Positions 56,648 to 64,000 of a stretch of 64,000 bases of DNA are shown here, piece by piece. The notes beneath the pieces are model-generated. The model saw only the letters and a program-made list of their open reading frames with translations, was not told the DNA's origin and searched no databases. Position 1 is the stretch's first letter; the number at the start of each line of letters is the position of its first letter. The stretch is from Clostridia bacterium (GTDB lineage Bacteria > Bacillota > Clostridia > Oscillospirales > Butyricicoccaceae), in assembly GCA_017408985.1 (NCBI GenBank), contig JAFQTO010000070.1:1-64000 (forward strand), given 5' to 3'. Position numbers and translations under genes: made by a program.

Positions 56648-57309
56648 TGGCCCATCAGCTCCAGTGCCAGCTTGGCGGCTGCCTGCTCGGCGGCTTTTTT
56701 GCTCCTGCCCTCACCGCAGGCAAGGACGTTGCTGTTGATGAGCACTTCTACCGCGAACCGCTTGTCGTGGTCGGGGCCGCTCTCCGATTTGAGGCGGTAG
56801 GACAGCACCTCTTCGTGATTCTTCTGCACTATCTCCTGCAGGGCGGTCTTGTAGTCCTCGGTCATACGTGTCTTGACCACCTCTTCGGCTTTGTCACGGA
56901 TAAACCCGATGATAAACCTCTCCGCCTCGTCAAATCCGCCGTCAAGGTACACAGCCGCAATAAGCGCCTCAAGAGCGTCGGAGACAACCGAGGGACGGTA
57001 TTCTCCGCCCGTGGCTTTTTCGCCCTTGCCCAAAAGCAGTTCCTCACCCAGACCGATAGTCTGGGCATACTCATAAAGCGAGCCCTCGCACACGATAGCT
57101 GCGCGCAGTTTGGTAAGCTCGCCCTCGGGCAGATTCTTATAGTGGCTGCAGATATACCTGGTACAGATAAGGCCAAGCACGCTGTCACCCAAAAACTCCA
57201 GCCGCTCGTTATCCCTGATGCCCGACTCACGATGCTCGTTGGCATAGGAGCGGTGGGTCAGAGCCGTTCTGAGCAGGCTCGTATCGCGGAACGTATAATC
57301 AAGCTTCAT
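56644..57309 (-). CDS. rnc: ribonuclease III
   Basis: Cleaves double-stranded RNA in rRNA and mRNA processing. The 221 residues have the catalytic signature NERLEFLGDSVLGL, the second acidic cluster DALEALIAAVYLDGG and a C-terminal double-stranded RNA-binding domain (about 155-221, ending KKAAEQAAAKLALELMG). An intrinsic terminator separates it from acpP, so its expression depends on read-through or a local start. Confidence 0.97.
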   Translation of the reverse strand: MKLDYTFRDTSLLRTALTHRSYANEHRESGIRDNERLEFLGDSVLGLICTRYICSHYKNLPEGELTKLRAAIVCEGSLYEYAQTIGLGEELLLGKGEKATGGEYRPSVVSDALEALIAAVYLDGGFDEAERFIIGFIRDKAEEVVKTRMTEDYKTALQEIVQKNHEEVLSYRLKSESGPDHDKRFAVEVLINSNVLACGEGRSKKAAEQAAAKLALELMGQ

Positions 57310-57328
57310 AAACTCACTTCCGAAAAAC

Positions 57329-57352
57329 AGGGGAAGGGTATCCCCTTCCCCT
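57329..57352 (-). terminator. terminator between acpP and rnc
   Basis: A 10-bp perfect stem AGGGGAAGGG / CCCTTCCCCT with a 4-base loop is followed on the minus strand by GTTTTTC. It lies directly after acpP and 20 bases before the rnc start, so it probably attenuates rather than fully stops transcription. Confidence 0.75.
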
Positions 57353-57358
57353 TGATCT

Positions 57359-57589
57359 TTACTGTCTGTCTTTTACGTATTCGGCAACGTCACCGACAGT
57401 CTTGATGCCCTCGAGGGCGCTCTCCTCTGTCTCACCGAGACCGAATTCTTCTTCAACCGCCATAATGAACTCAACGATGTCAATGGAGTCTGCCTCAAGA
57501 TCATCGATGAAGCTGGTTTCAGCGGTTATGTCGTCTGCGTTGACCCCAAACTGCTGTGCAATAAGCTCCTTAAGTTTTTCAAGGACCAT
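57359..57589 (-). CDS. acpP: acyl carrier protein
   Basis: Carries growing fatty acyl chains on phosphopantetheine. The 76 residues are acidic and four-helical with the attachment serine Ser35 in EADSIDIVEF (the common DSL is DSI here). AGGAGG precedes the ATG. It follows plsX, the enzyme that uses acyl-ACP for phospholipid synthesis, and has its own promoter. Confidence 0.96.
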   Translation of the reverse strand: MVLEKLKELIAQQFGVNADDITAETSFIDDLEADSIDIVEFIMAVEEEFGLGETEESALEGIKTVGDVAEYVKDRQ

Positions 57590-57636
57590 AATTTTTCCTC
57601 CTAAAGTTTCAGTGGTTTTTATGGTATCATATGCGG

Positions 57637-57665
57637 ATTATATCAAAGGTTTGCCATCTTGTAAA
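57637..57665 (-). promoter_or_regulatory. promoter of acpP
   Basis: Minus-strand TTTACA (57660-57665), 17 bases, TATAAT (57637-57642), overlapping the very end of plsX and placed 48 bases before the acpP start. Confidence 0.75.
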
Positions 57666-57670
57666 CTGTT

Positions 57671-58684
57671 TTATGCCTTTTCGACGGTCATATGCTCAAT
57701 ATTTTCGTTTACGGCGTCGATAAAGCCGCCCTCAACGAAGGCGATAGCCTGCCTGATGGCAGAGCAATAGCTCTCCTCGTTGCTGGAACCGTGAGCTTTG
57801 ATGACCGGCTTGGAGATACCCAGAAAAGGTGCGCCGCCCACCTTGTTGTAGTCCATTTTGTCCTTCAAGGCGTACAGACCGGGCTTGACCAGCAGGGCTG
57901 CTATCTTGGAGACGACGTTCTTATACAGCACGTGCTTGATCTCGCGCATAACGAACATCGCCGTACCCTCCACGCTCTTGAGGGCGATATTGCCCGCAAA
58001 ACCGTCGCAGACCAGCACGTCGCAGTCGCCGCTGAGGATATCTCTGCCCTCAACGTTGCCCACAAAATTGATCCTGCCGTTGTCTGCGGCATCTTTAAGC
58101 AGTTCGAAGGCTTCCTTGCGCAGAGGATCGCCCTTGCCGTCCTCCGTACCGTTATTGAGCAGAGCGACTCTGGGGCATCGGACACCCTCTACCCTGTTCA
58201 TATACAGACTGCCCAGATAGGCAAACTGCAGCAGATACTCGGCTGTACATTCGGCATTGGCGCCGCAGTCAAGAAGCATAACTCCGTTTATACCCTTGGT
58301 GGGCAGAACGGTGCCCAGCGCACCGCGGCGGATGCCTTTGATACGCTTGACGATAAAGGTGGCGCCCGTCAGAAGCGCGCCCGTACTGCCTGCCGATACC
58401 ACGGCATCTGCCTCACCGTCGGCAACCAGCTTGAGAGCCACCGACATACTGCTGTCTTTTTTGGCACGGACGGCGCTCGTTGCCTTTTCGTCGTTGGTGA
58501 TGACCTCGGTGGTATGTACTACCGTGATGCGGCTGCGGTCTTTGCCCTCAAGCAGAGGCTCTATCTGTGCGCTGTCGCCTACCAGCACTATGTCGCAGCC
58601 ATACTTCTCGCTTGCGGCAAGCGCGCCGAGCACGGGGGCTTTGGGCGCAAGATCACCGCCCATTGCATCTATTGCAATCTTCAT
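57671..58684 (-). CDS. plsX: phosphate acyltransferase PlsX
   Basis: Makes acyl phosphate from acyl-ACP, the first step of the PlsX/PlsY phospholipid route. The 337 residues begin IAIDAMGGDLAPKAPVLGAL and include SAGSTGALLTGA, DCGANAECTAEYLLQFA and FLGISKPVIKAHGSS, all typical of PlsX. It overlaps trmFO by 4 bases. No FapR site was recognised. Confidence 0.97.
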   Translation of the reverse strand: MKIAIDAMGGDLAPKAPVLGALAASEKYGCDIVLVGDSAQIEPLLEGKDRSRITVVHTTEVITNDEKATSAVRAKKDSSMSVALKLVADGEADAVVSAGSTGALLTGATFIVKRIKGIRRGALGTVLPTKGINGVMLLDCGANAECTAEYLLQFAYLGSLYMNRVEGVRCPRVALLNNGTEDGKGDPLRKEAFELLKDAADNGRINFVGNVEGRDILSGDCDVLVCDGFAGNIALKSVEGTAMFVMREIKHVLYKNVVSKIAALLVKPGLYALKDKMDYNKVGGAPFLGISKPVIKAHGSSNEESYCSAIRQAIAFVEGGFIDAVNENIEHMTVEKA

Positions 58685-60003
58685 ACTATATCCTCCTTTA
58701 TTTCGGGAAGAATCCGGTCAAGGGCGCAGAGCGCCTTTTCCGACACGGCAAGATATCTGTCTCTCTTGACCTTTACTCTGTATTCCAGCGAGGGAATTAT
58801 TCCGAAATTGATATTCATAGGCTGAAAGGATGTTTCCGAGCCGCAGCTGATATAATTGCTCAGTGAGCCTATGGCCGTCAGCCGGGGAAAATCTATAAGT
58901 TCCTTGCCCAGCACCTCTCTCGCCATATTCACGCCGCAGCAGAGACCCGACGCGGTGGATTCGATATATCCCTCAACGCCCGTCATCTGCCCCGCAAACA
59001 TAAGCTCGGGGCGACCTATGACCCTGTAGAATCTGTCAAGCTTGCCGGGCGAGTTAATAAAGCTGTTGCGATGCATAACGCCGTAGCGCAAAAACTCGGC
59101 TTTTTCAAGGCCGGGGATCATACCGAACACCCGCTTCTGCTCAGGATGGAGCAGGTGCGTCTGGAATCCCACTATGTTGTACATGGTCTTTTCCTTGTCC
59201 TCGGCGCGGAGCTGGACTACCGCATAGGGACGCTTGTCGGTGCGGGGGTCACGCAGACCTACCGGCTTGAGCGGGCCGAAGCGGAGGGTATCCTCTCCCC
59301 TGCGTGCCATTACCTCAACGGGCATACAGCCCTCAAAGACCTTTTTGTCCTCGAAGCCGTGTACCTCGGCCTCGCGGGCTCCGGCAAGCTCGTATACGAA
59401 CCGGGTGTACTGCTCTTTGTCCATAGGGCAATTGATATAATCGGCATCGCCCTTGTCGTAGCGTGATGCGGCAAAGGCTACGCTCATATCTATACTGTCG
59501 GCGCTGACTATAGGTGCCGCCGCATCATAAAAGTGCAGAGGCTGACCGAAAATACCGTCGATCTCCCGAGCCAGTTTGCCGTCGGTAAGAGGACCCGTGG
59601 CTACTATGCATCTGCCCTCGGGTATGCTCTGTACCTCAACCGTCTGCACCTCTATAAGCGGGTGGTTTTTGATGGTCTCGGTGATATAGCCCGAAAACTG
59701 CTCTCTGTCCACAGCCAGCGCGCCGCCTGCAGGTACGGAGAATCTGTCTGCCGCCTGCATAATAAGGGAGCTGCACCGTCTGAGTTCTTCTTTGAGCAGG
59801 CCGGGGGCGGTGGACAGACCTGCCCCGCGCAGGGAGTTGGAGCAAACAAGCTCGGCAAAATCCGTGGATTTGTGGGCGGGAGTGCTCTTAAGAGGCTTCT
59901 GTTCCAGAAGCAGCACTCTCACTCCGCGGATCGCCAGCTGATAGGCCGCTTCACAGCCTGCCAGACCTGCGCCCGCTACCGTTACTCTGTTAGTTTCTGC
60001 CAT
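58681..60003 (-). CDS. trmFO: folate-dependent tRNA (uracil-54) methyltransferase TrmFO
   Basis: Methylates U54 of tRNA using methylenetetrahydrofolate and FAD. The 440 residues have the FAD fold GAGLAGCEAAYQLA, and the family phrases CSNSLRGAG (catalytic cysteine region), EAEVHGFEDK, KPVGLRDP and FAGQMTGVEGYIES. It follows topA by 3 bases, the standard Firmicutes order. Confidence 0.97.
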   Translation of the reverse strand: MAETNRVTVAGAGLAGCEAAYQLAIRGVRVLLLEQKPLKSTPAHKSTDFAELVCSNSLRGAGLSTAPGLLKEELRRCSSLIMQAADRFSVPAGGALAVDREQFSGYITETIKNHPLIEVQTVEVQSIPEGRCIVATGPLTDGKLAREIDGIFGQPLHFYDAAAPIVSADSIDMSVAFAASRYDKGDADYINCPMDKEQYTRFVYELAGAREAEVHGFEDKKVFEGCMPVEVMARRGEDTLRFGPLKPVGLRDPRTDKRPYAVVQLRAEDKEKTMYNIVGFQTHLLHPEQKRVFGMIPGLEKAEFLRYGVMHRNSFINSPGKLDRFYRVIGRPELMFAGQMTGVEGYIESTASGLCCGVNMAREVLGKELIDFPRLTAIGSLSNYISCGSETSFQPMNINFGIIPSLEYRVKVKRDRYLAVSEKALCALDRILPEIKEDIV

Positions 60004-60006
60004 AGC

Positions 60007-62223
60007 TTACTCCTGCTCTGCCGCGGCTTTTTTGGTGCGTTTGGCGGCAGGCTTCTTTGCGGCGGTCCTGGCAGTCTTGGAGGTCTTGGCGGCGGTCTTT
60101 TTGGCCGTCTTCTTTTCCTCACCGTCGCCGGATGCTGCCTTGCGGCGGGAGGCTATAGGCTCCTCATAGCCGCAGTTGGGGGTATGGCAAAGGGTGCGTT
60201 TATCTTCTTTGGTGTAATGGCGGTAAAGCACCTGACCGCACTTGGGGCACTTTTTGTTGGTAGGAGAGTCCCATGTCATAAAGGAGCATTCGGGATTCTT
60301 CTCACAGCCGTAGTAATAGTATCCGCTCTTGCTCTTCTTTTTGAGCAGGCGTGCGCCGCATACGGGACAGGGCACGTTTGCATCCTGACTGAGGGGCTTG
60401 GTATTCTTGCACTCGGGGTAGCCGGGGCAGGCAAGGAATTTACCGAATCGGCCTACCTTGATGACCATTTTTCTGCCGCAGAGGTCGCAGACCACGTCAC
60501 TTTCCTCATCCTTGACCTTGACGTACTGCTTTTCCATAGCCTTTTCGGCATCCTGAAGCTCGGTCATAAAGCCGTCGTAGAAGTCTCTCAGCACCGCTCT
60601 GTAATCGGTGTCGCCCTTTTCCACGCCGTCAAGTTTATCTTCCATTCCTGCGGTAAAGCTGACGTCAACGATATCGGCAAAACGCTCCTCCATCAGCTCG
60701 GTGACAGCCTCGCCAAGAGTTGAGGGACGCAGAGCCTTGCCCTCTTTGACCACGTATTCACGGTCTATGATGACAGAAATTGTAGGTGCATAGGTGCTGG
60801 GGCGGCCGATACCTTTTTCTTCCATAGCCTTGATGAGAGATGCTTCGGTGTAGCGTGCGGGAGGCTGGGTGAAGTGCTGTTTCTCCTCAAGCTTCTTAAG
60901 GTTGACCTTGTCGCCTACCTCCAGAGGAGGCAGGGGGGATTCAGCCTCGTCCTGCTCGTCACGGCTCTCCTCATACAGCGCCAGAAATCCGGGGAATGCA
61001 ACGGTAGTACCCGATGCACGGAAAACATAGCCGTTTGCCGTTATATCTGCCGAAGCGGTGTCCAGTACGGCATCGCTCATCTGGCTGGCAACGAATCTGG
61101 ACCATATAAGCTTGTACAGCTTGTACTGGTCGGGGGTAAGGCTCTTTTTGATGCTGTCGGGCTCCAAGGTGGGGTCGGTGGGACGGATGGCTTCGTGGGC
61201 GTCCTGCGCACCCTTCTTGGTCTTGAAGTAACGCGCCTTGAGAGGCTTGTACTCATTGCCGAAACGGCTACCGATAAAGCCTCTGACCTCGCTTAAAGCG
61301 CTGTCGGCGATACGGAGCGAGTCGGTACGGATATAGGTAATAAGACCGCTTAAGCCTCTGCCGTCTATCTCGACGCCTTCGTAAAGCTCCTGGGCGACCT
61401 TCATAACACGCTTGGCGGGCATACCCAGTCTGCGGGATGCATCCTGCTGAAGGGTGGAGGTGATAAAGGGCGGCGCGGGCTGGCGCTTCTTTCGGGAGGT
61501 CTTGTAGGCGCTGACCGTGTATTCGGCACCGTTGATGCTCTCAAGCACCTTGTCCACCGATGCGCGGTCGGGAAGCTCAAGCTTACCCTTGAGGTCGCCG
61601 TAGAAGTGTGCGGTAAAGCTCTTTCTGCCGTGAGACAGCAGAGCGTCAATAGTCCAGTACTCCTCGGGAACAAAGGCTCTGATCTCCCGCTCTCTGTCCA
61701 CTACCAGACGGGTGACCACCGACTGCACGCGGCCTGCAGAGAGACCCTTGCGCACCTTCTTCCACAAAAACGGTGACAGCTTGTAGCCCACGATACGGTC
61801 AAGGATGCGGCGTGCCTGCTGGGCGTTGACCAGATCCATATCTATATCACGGGGGTTTTTGACAGCCTCAAGCACGGCGGGTTTGGTGATCTCGTTGAAG
61901 GTCACGCGGCTGGTTTTGTCCATAGGCAGTTCCAGCAGCTCGGCAAGGTGCCAGGATATAGCTTCTCCCTCGCGGTCAGGGTCGGTTGCCAGATATATGC
62001 TGTCGGCGTCAAGAGCGGCATCGCTCAGCTCTTTGATAAGCTTGCCCTTGCCCTCGATAGGCTCGTAATCTACGGCAAAATCCCTCTCGGGGTCGACGGC
62101 AAGCTTCTTCTTGGGCAGATCGCGCAGATGTCCCATAGAGGCTTTTACCACAAACTCCCCGTCAAGATATTTGGTGATGGTTTTTGCCTTGGAAGGAGAC
62201 TCAACTATAAGAAGTTTAGACAT
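60007..62223 (-). CDS. topA: DNA topoisomerase I
   Basis: Relaxes negative supercoils. The 738 residues start with the TOPRIM domain (LLIVESPSKAKTI, DPDREGEAISWHL), then the active-site tyrosine in GLITYIRTDSLRI, and end with three C4-type zinc fingers (about 575-690; VCDLCG...CPGYPEC, CPVCG...CEKNPEC, CPKCG...CHTPNC). A lysine/alanine-rich tail of about 45 residues (KTAKKTAAKTSKTARTAAKK) should bind DNA non-specifically. AGGAGG precedes the ATG. Confidence 0.98.
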   Translation of the reverse strand: MSKLLIVESPSKAKTITKYLDGEFVVKASMGHLRDLPKKKLAVDPERDFAVDYEPIEGKGKLIKELSDAALDADSIYLATDPDREGEAISWHLAELLELPMDKTSRVTFNEITKPAVLEAVKNPRDIDMDLVNAQQARRILDRIVGYKLSPFLWKKVRKGLSAGRVQSVVTRLVVDREREIRAFVPEEYWTIDALLSHGRKSFTAHFYGDLKGKLELPDRASVDKVLESINGAEYTVSAYKTSRKKRQPAPPFITSTLQQDASRRLGMPAKRVMKVAQELYEGVEIDGRGLSGLITYIRTDSLRIADSALSEVRGFIGSRFGNEYKPLKARYFKTKKGAQDAHEAIRPTDPTLEPDSIKKSLTPDQYKLYKLIWSRFVASQMSDAVLDTASADITANGYVFRASGTTVAFPGFLALYEESRDEQDEAESPLPPLEVGDKVNLKKLEEKQHFTQPPARYTEASLIKAMEEKGIGRPSTYAPTISVIIDREYVVKEGKALRPSTLGEAVTELMEERFADIVDVSFTAGMEDKLDGVEKGDTDYRAVLRDFYDGFMTELQDAEKAMEKQYVKVKDEESDVVCDLCGRKMVIKVGRFGKFLACPGYPECKNTKPLSQDANVPCPVCGARLLKKKSKSGYYYYGCEKNPECSFMTWDSPTNKKCPKCGQVLYRHYTKEDKRTLCHTPNCGYEEPIASRRKAASGDGEEKKTAKKTAAKTSKTARTAAKKPAAKRTKKAAAEQE

Positions 62224-62241
62224 TTTGGTCCTCCTGATGAT

Positions 62242-63327
62242 TTATTTTCGTTTGAAGGTCTGTGTGCCCGTCTGCTCAACGGTGCCCATAAGCTCCATTA
62301 CCGTCAGCGCGGCTGCCACCTGCTCGGCAGGCAGGGCGCAGTCGGCGGCTATGCGGTCAAGCCGTTTGGGCTCTTCAAGGGCGAGGTATATCTTCTGCTC
62401 ATCTTTTGAGAGTCCCTCGGGCATACAGACCGATGATCTGTCGATAGTTTGGGGTGCGGAAAAATTATACCGTGTCCGAAACTGCGAAAGCACATCCTCT
62501 GCGCAGGCGGTATAAAAAGCGCCCGAGCGCAAAAGCTCGTTGCTCCCCTCCCACTCATCGCTGGTGGGCAGTCCGGGCGACACGAACACGTATCTGCCAA
62601 AATCCTCGGCAAACCGCGCGGTCTTGAGCGAACCGCTCTTTTTGCCTGCCTGAACGACAAGCACGCCTATACTCAGACCGCTGATTATGCGGTTGCGCTC
62701 GATAAAACTGTCGGGATAGGTGCGCGCCCCCGGCGGATATTCGCTGATGACCGCGCCTTTTTTGATGATATCACGGTACAGACCCCAGTTTGACTTGGGG
62801 TAGGGTTTGTCGATGGCTGTACCCAACACGGCGATGGTGCTGCCGGCTTTGAGGGCGCCTTCCGCCGCTTTGGAGTCCACGCCCTGCGCCATACCCGACA
62901 CGATAAGCATACCCGCTTGTGTCAGCTCCTGCGCCATTTTGAGAGCAAAGGCGGATGAGTCCAGACTTGGCTTGCGGCTGCCTACGACGCCGAACACGGG
63001 AAGGGCGTCGATATCGGGCATTCTGCCGCGCACGTAAAGCACCACGGGCGGCAGGTGTATCTCGCGCAGGGCGCCTGGGTACCGTTTGTCCGAAAAGGTA
63101 ATAATATCTATGCCCGATCTTTGGCATTTATCTATGATATCCTGAGCAATTTTCAGATCCTTATTCCCCAGCGCTTCGATATCGGCGCCGTTCAGGTAGC
63201 TTTTTTGCCGCAGGGTATGCCCGCTTGCCCGATATACGCCCTCGGCACTGCCCGTTTCGCATATGAGCCTGCAGGCTTTGTCGCAGGAGAGCTTGGCGCA
63301 CTGTGACAGCCAGATATGATATATCAT
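62242..63327 (-). CDS. dprA: DNA processing protein DprA
   Basis: Loads RecA on incoming single-stranded DNA in transformation, and is also kept in species with no known competence. The 361 residues have the Rossmann-like DprA core (GVVGSRKPSLDSSAFALKMA, VSGMAQGVDSKAAEGAL, VLGTAIDKPYP, EYPPGARTYPDSFIERNRII) and a C-terminal winged-helix (RIAADCALPAEQVAAALTVM). I start at ATG 63327, which overlaps the upstream stop (ATGA); GAGG lies 8 bases upstream. Confidence 0.95.
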   Translation of the reverse strand: MIYHIWLSQCAKLSCDKACRLICETGSAEGVYRASGHTLRQKSYLNGADIEALGNKDLKIAQDIIDKCQRSGIDIITFSDKRYPGALREIHLPPVVLYVRGRMPDIDALPVFGVVGSRKPSLDSSAFALKMAQELTQAGMLIVSGMAQGVDSKAAEGALKAGSTIAVLGTAIDKPYPKSNWGLYRDIIKKGAVISEYPPGARTYPDSFIERNRIISGLSIGVLVVQAGKKSGSLKTARFAEDFGRYVFVSPGLPTSDEWEGSNELLRSGAFYTACAEDVLSQFRTRYNFSAPQTIDRSSVCMPEGLSKDEQKIYLALEEPKRLDRIAADCALPAEQVAAALTVMELMGTVEQTGTQTFKRK

Positions 63328-64000
63328 ACTCCGTCCCTCGTCATCTCCCACATAAACAGCGATGCCGCTACTGCGGCGTTAAGAGATTCGGCACCCTGCA
63401 TAGGGATAATATATGAACGGTCGGCACTTTTGACCGCCGCCTCGGACAGTCCTCTCGCTTCGTTGCCTATCATCACGCAGCAGGGAGATGCAAGGGGCGT
63501 TTCCCCTAATCTGCAGGCGGTATCATTAAGCTCTGCGGCTATCAGCGATATACCCTGCTGTGTGCAGTATTCACGCAGCTGCTCTACGGTGCAGAAATGC
63601 AGGGGCATTCTGAAAAGCGAGCCCATAGTGGAGCGGACGACTTTGGGCGCAAAACAGTCGGCACAGCTGCCCAGCATAATAACGCCGTCAATACCCAGTG
63701 CATCGGCGGTGCGGATAACGGTGCCTACGTTGCCCGGGTCGCGCACGTCCTCAAGGGCGATAAACCTATTGCCGCTGAGGGCACGGTTTTGGGGTATGCG
63801 GCAGGTAAAGACCAGACCCGACGCGCTCTCCACGCCGCTGATGACCTCGATGATCTCAGGGGTGACGGTAACGCAGGGCATCCCCTCGGGAACAAAATGC
63901 AGCTGACTCTCGAGACAGTATACCCGCTCGATCTCCATACCGCTGCGTACAGCCTCTTCAAGCATAACGCTGCCCTGACAGACAAAGGCACCCTCACAGC
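63324..64000 (-). CDS. TrmH/SpoU-family RNA 2'-O-methyltransferase, 5' end outside the window
   Basis: The frame stays open from 63324 to the right edge, so the N-terminus (CEGAFVCQGSVMLEEAVRSG and residues before it) is cut. The SPOUT knot motifs are present: ALEDVRDPGNVGTVIRTADA, VMIGNEARGLSEA and IPMQGAESLNAAVAASLFMWE. The enzyme 2'-O-methylates a ribose in rRNA or tRNA; the target cannot be told. It is coupled to dprA. Confidence 0.92.
   Translation of the reverse strand, partial: CEGAFVCQGSVMLEEAVRSGMEIERVYCLESQLHFVPEGMPCVTVTPEIIEVISGVESASGLVFTCRIPQNRALSGNRFIALEDVRDPGNVGTVIRTADALGIDGVIMLGSCADCFAPKVVRSTMGSLFRMPLHFCTVEQLREYCTQQGISLIAAELNDTACRLGETPLASPCCVMIGNEARGLSEAAVKSADRSYIIPMQGAESLNAAVAASLFMWEMTRDGV

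Overview
This window looks like a chromosomal segment of an anaerobic Gram-positive Clostridia, most likely an Oscillospiraceae/Ruminococcus-type gut bacterium (inference). The reasons are Firmicutes-type gene neighbourhoods (FtsEX with a PcsB/EnvC-like hydrolase, Mini-RNase III, EcfA1A2T-TruA, PlsX-ACP-RNase III, TrmFO-TopA-DprA), a SAM riboswitch on metK, CcpA (cre), ArgR and BlaI-type sites, strong AGGAGG ribosome binding sites, and coding sequence with G/C-rich third positions against AT-rich promoters. Almost everything is housekeeping. No prophage, transposase or CRISPR array is visible.

Layout: 0.1-2.1 kb lysS-greA (minus). 2.2-7.5 kb a division operon read right to left: PucR-type regulator, ftsE, ftsX, a 35-residue membrane microprotein, an M23 hydrolase activator and an S41 protease. 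7.6-8.7 kb RNA genes (pseudouridine synthase, Mini-III). 8.9-12.4 kb a looser region with a 92-aa orphan, an XRE membrane regulator, haemolysin III, a 33-bp minisatellite behind a strong promoter, and degV. 12.5-14.7 kb blaI/blaR1-like pair with two operators. 14.8-17.0 kb threonine breakdown (tdh-kbl). 17.2-22.4 kb the lower glycolytic operon pgk-tpiA-gpmI-eno with a cre. 22.5-26.1 kb epsC, a small glycyl-radical-motif protein, metK under a SAM riboswitch, and a dipeptidase.

26.1-34.5 kb (minus): ClpE-like AAA+ ATPase, then a tightly overlapping operon of rRNA methyltransferase, ecfA1, ecfA2, ecfT, truA, a beta-propeller-like membrane protein and cvpA. 34.9-38.1 kb (plus): hom-lysC-asd, the aspartate-family entry. 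38.2-40.8 kb a DEAD helicase and an aldose-epimerase-like protein diverging from overlapping promoters. 40.8-52.8 kb (minus): one 12-kb arginine operon argG-H-C-J-B-D-F-carB, controlled by one promoter with an ARG box, ending in a 1342-residue CarB-DapF fusion and a 61-aa orphan. 53.1-55.0 kb a lipoprotein and a beta-lactamase-fold protein. 55.0-55.6 kb a non-coding patch of hairpin arrays, a duplicated tRNA terminator and tRNA-Arg. 55.7-64.0 kb (minus): TrmH-type methyltransferase (cut by the window edge), dprA, topA, trmFO, plsX, acpP, rnc and a radical SAM protein.

The most unusual items are the CarB-DapF fusion whose DapF half lacks one catalytic cysteine, the array of three-base-loop hairpins beside tRNA-Arg, the transcribed minisatellite, the metK riboswitch that lacks a P4 stem, and the small proteins at 4.7 and 23.4 kb. 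I found no clear new multi-gene system; the claims for novelty rest on these individual features.
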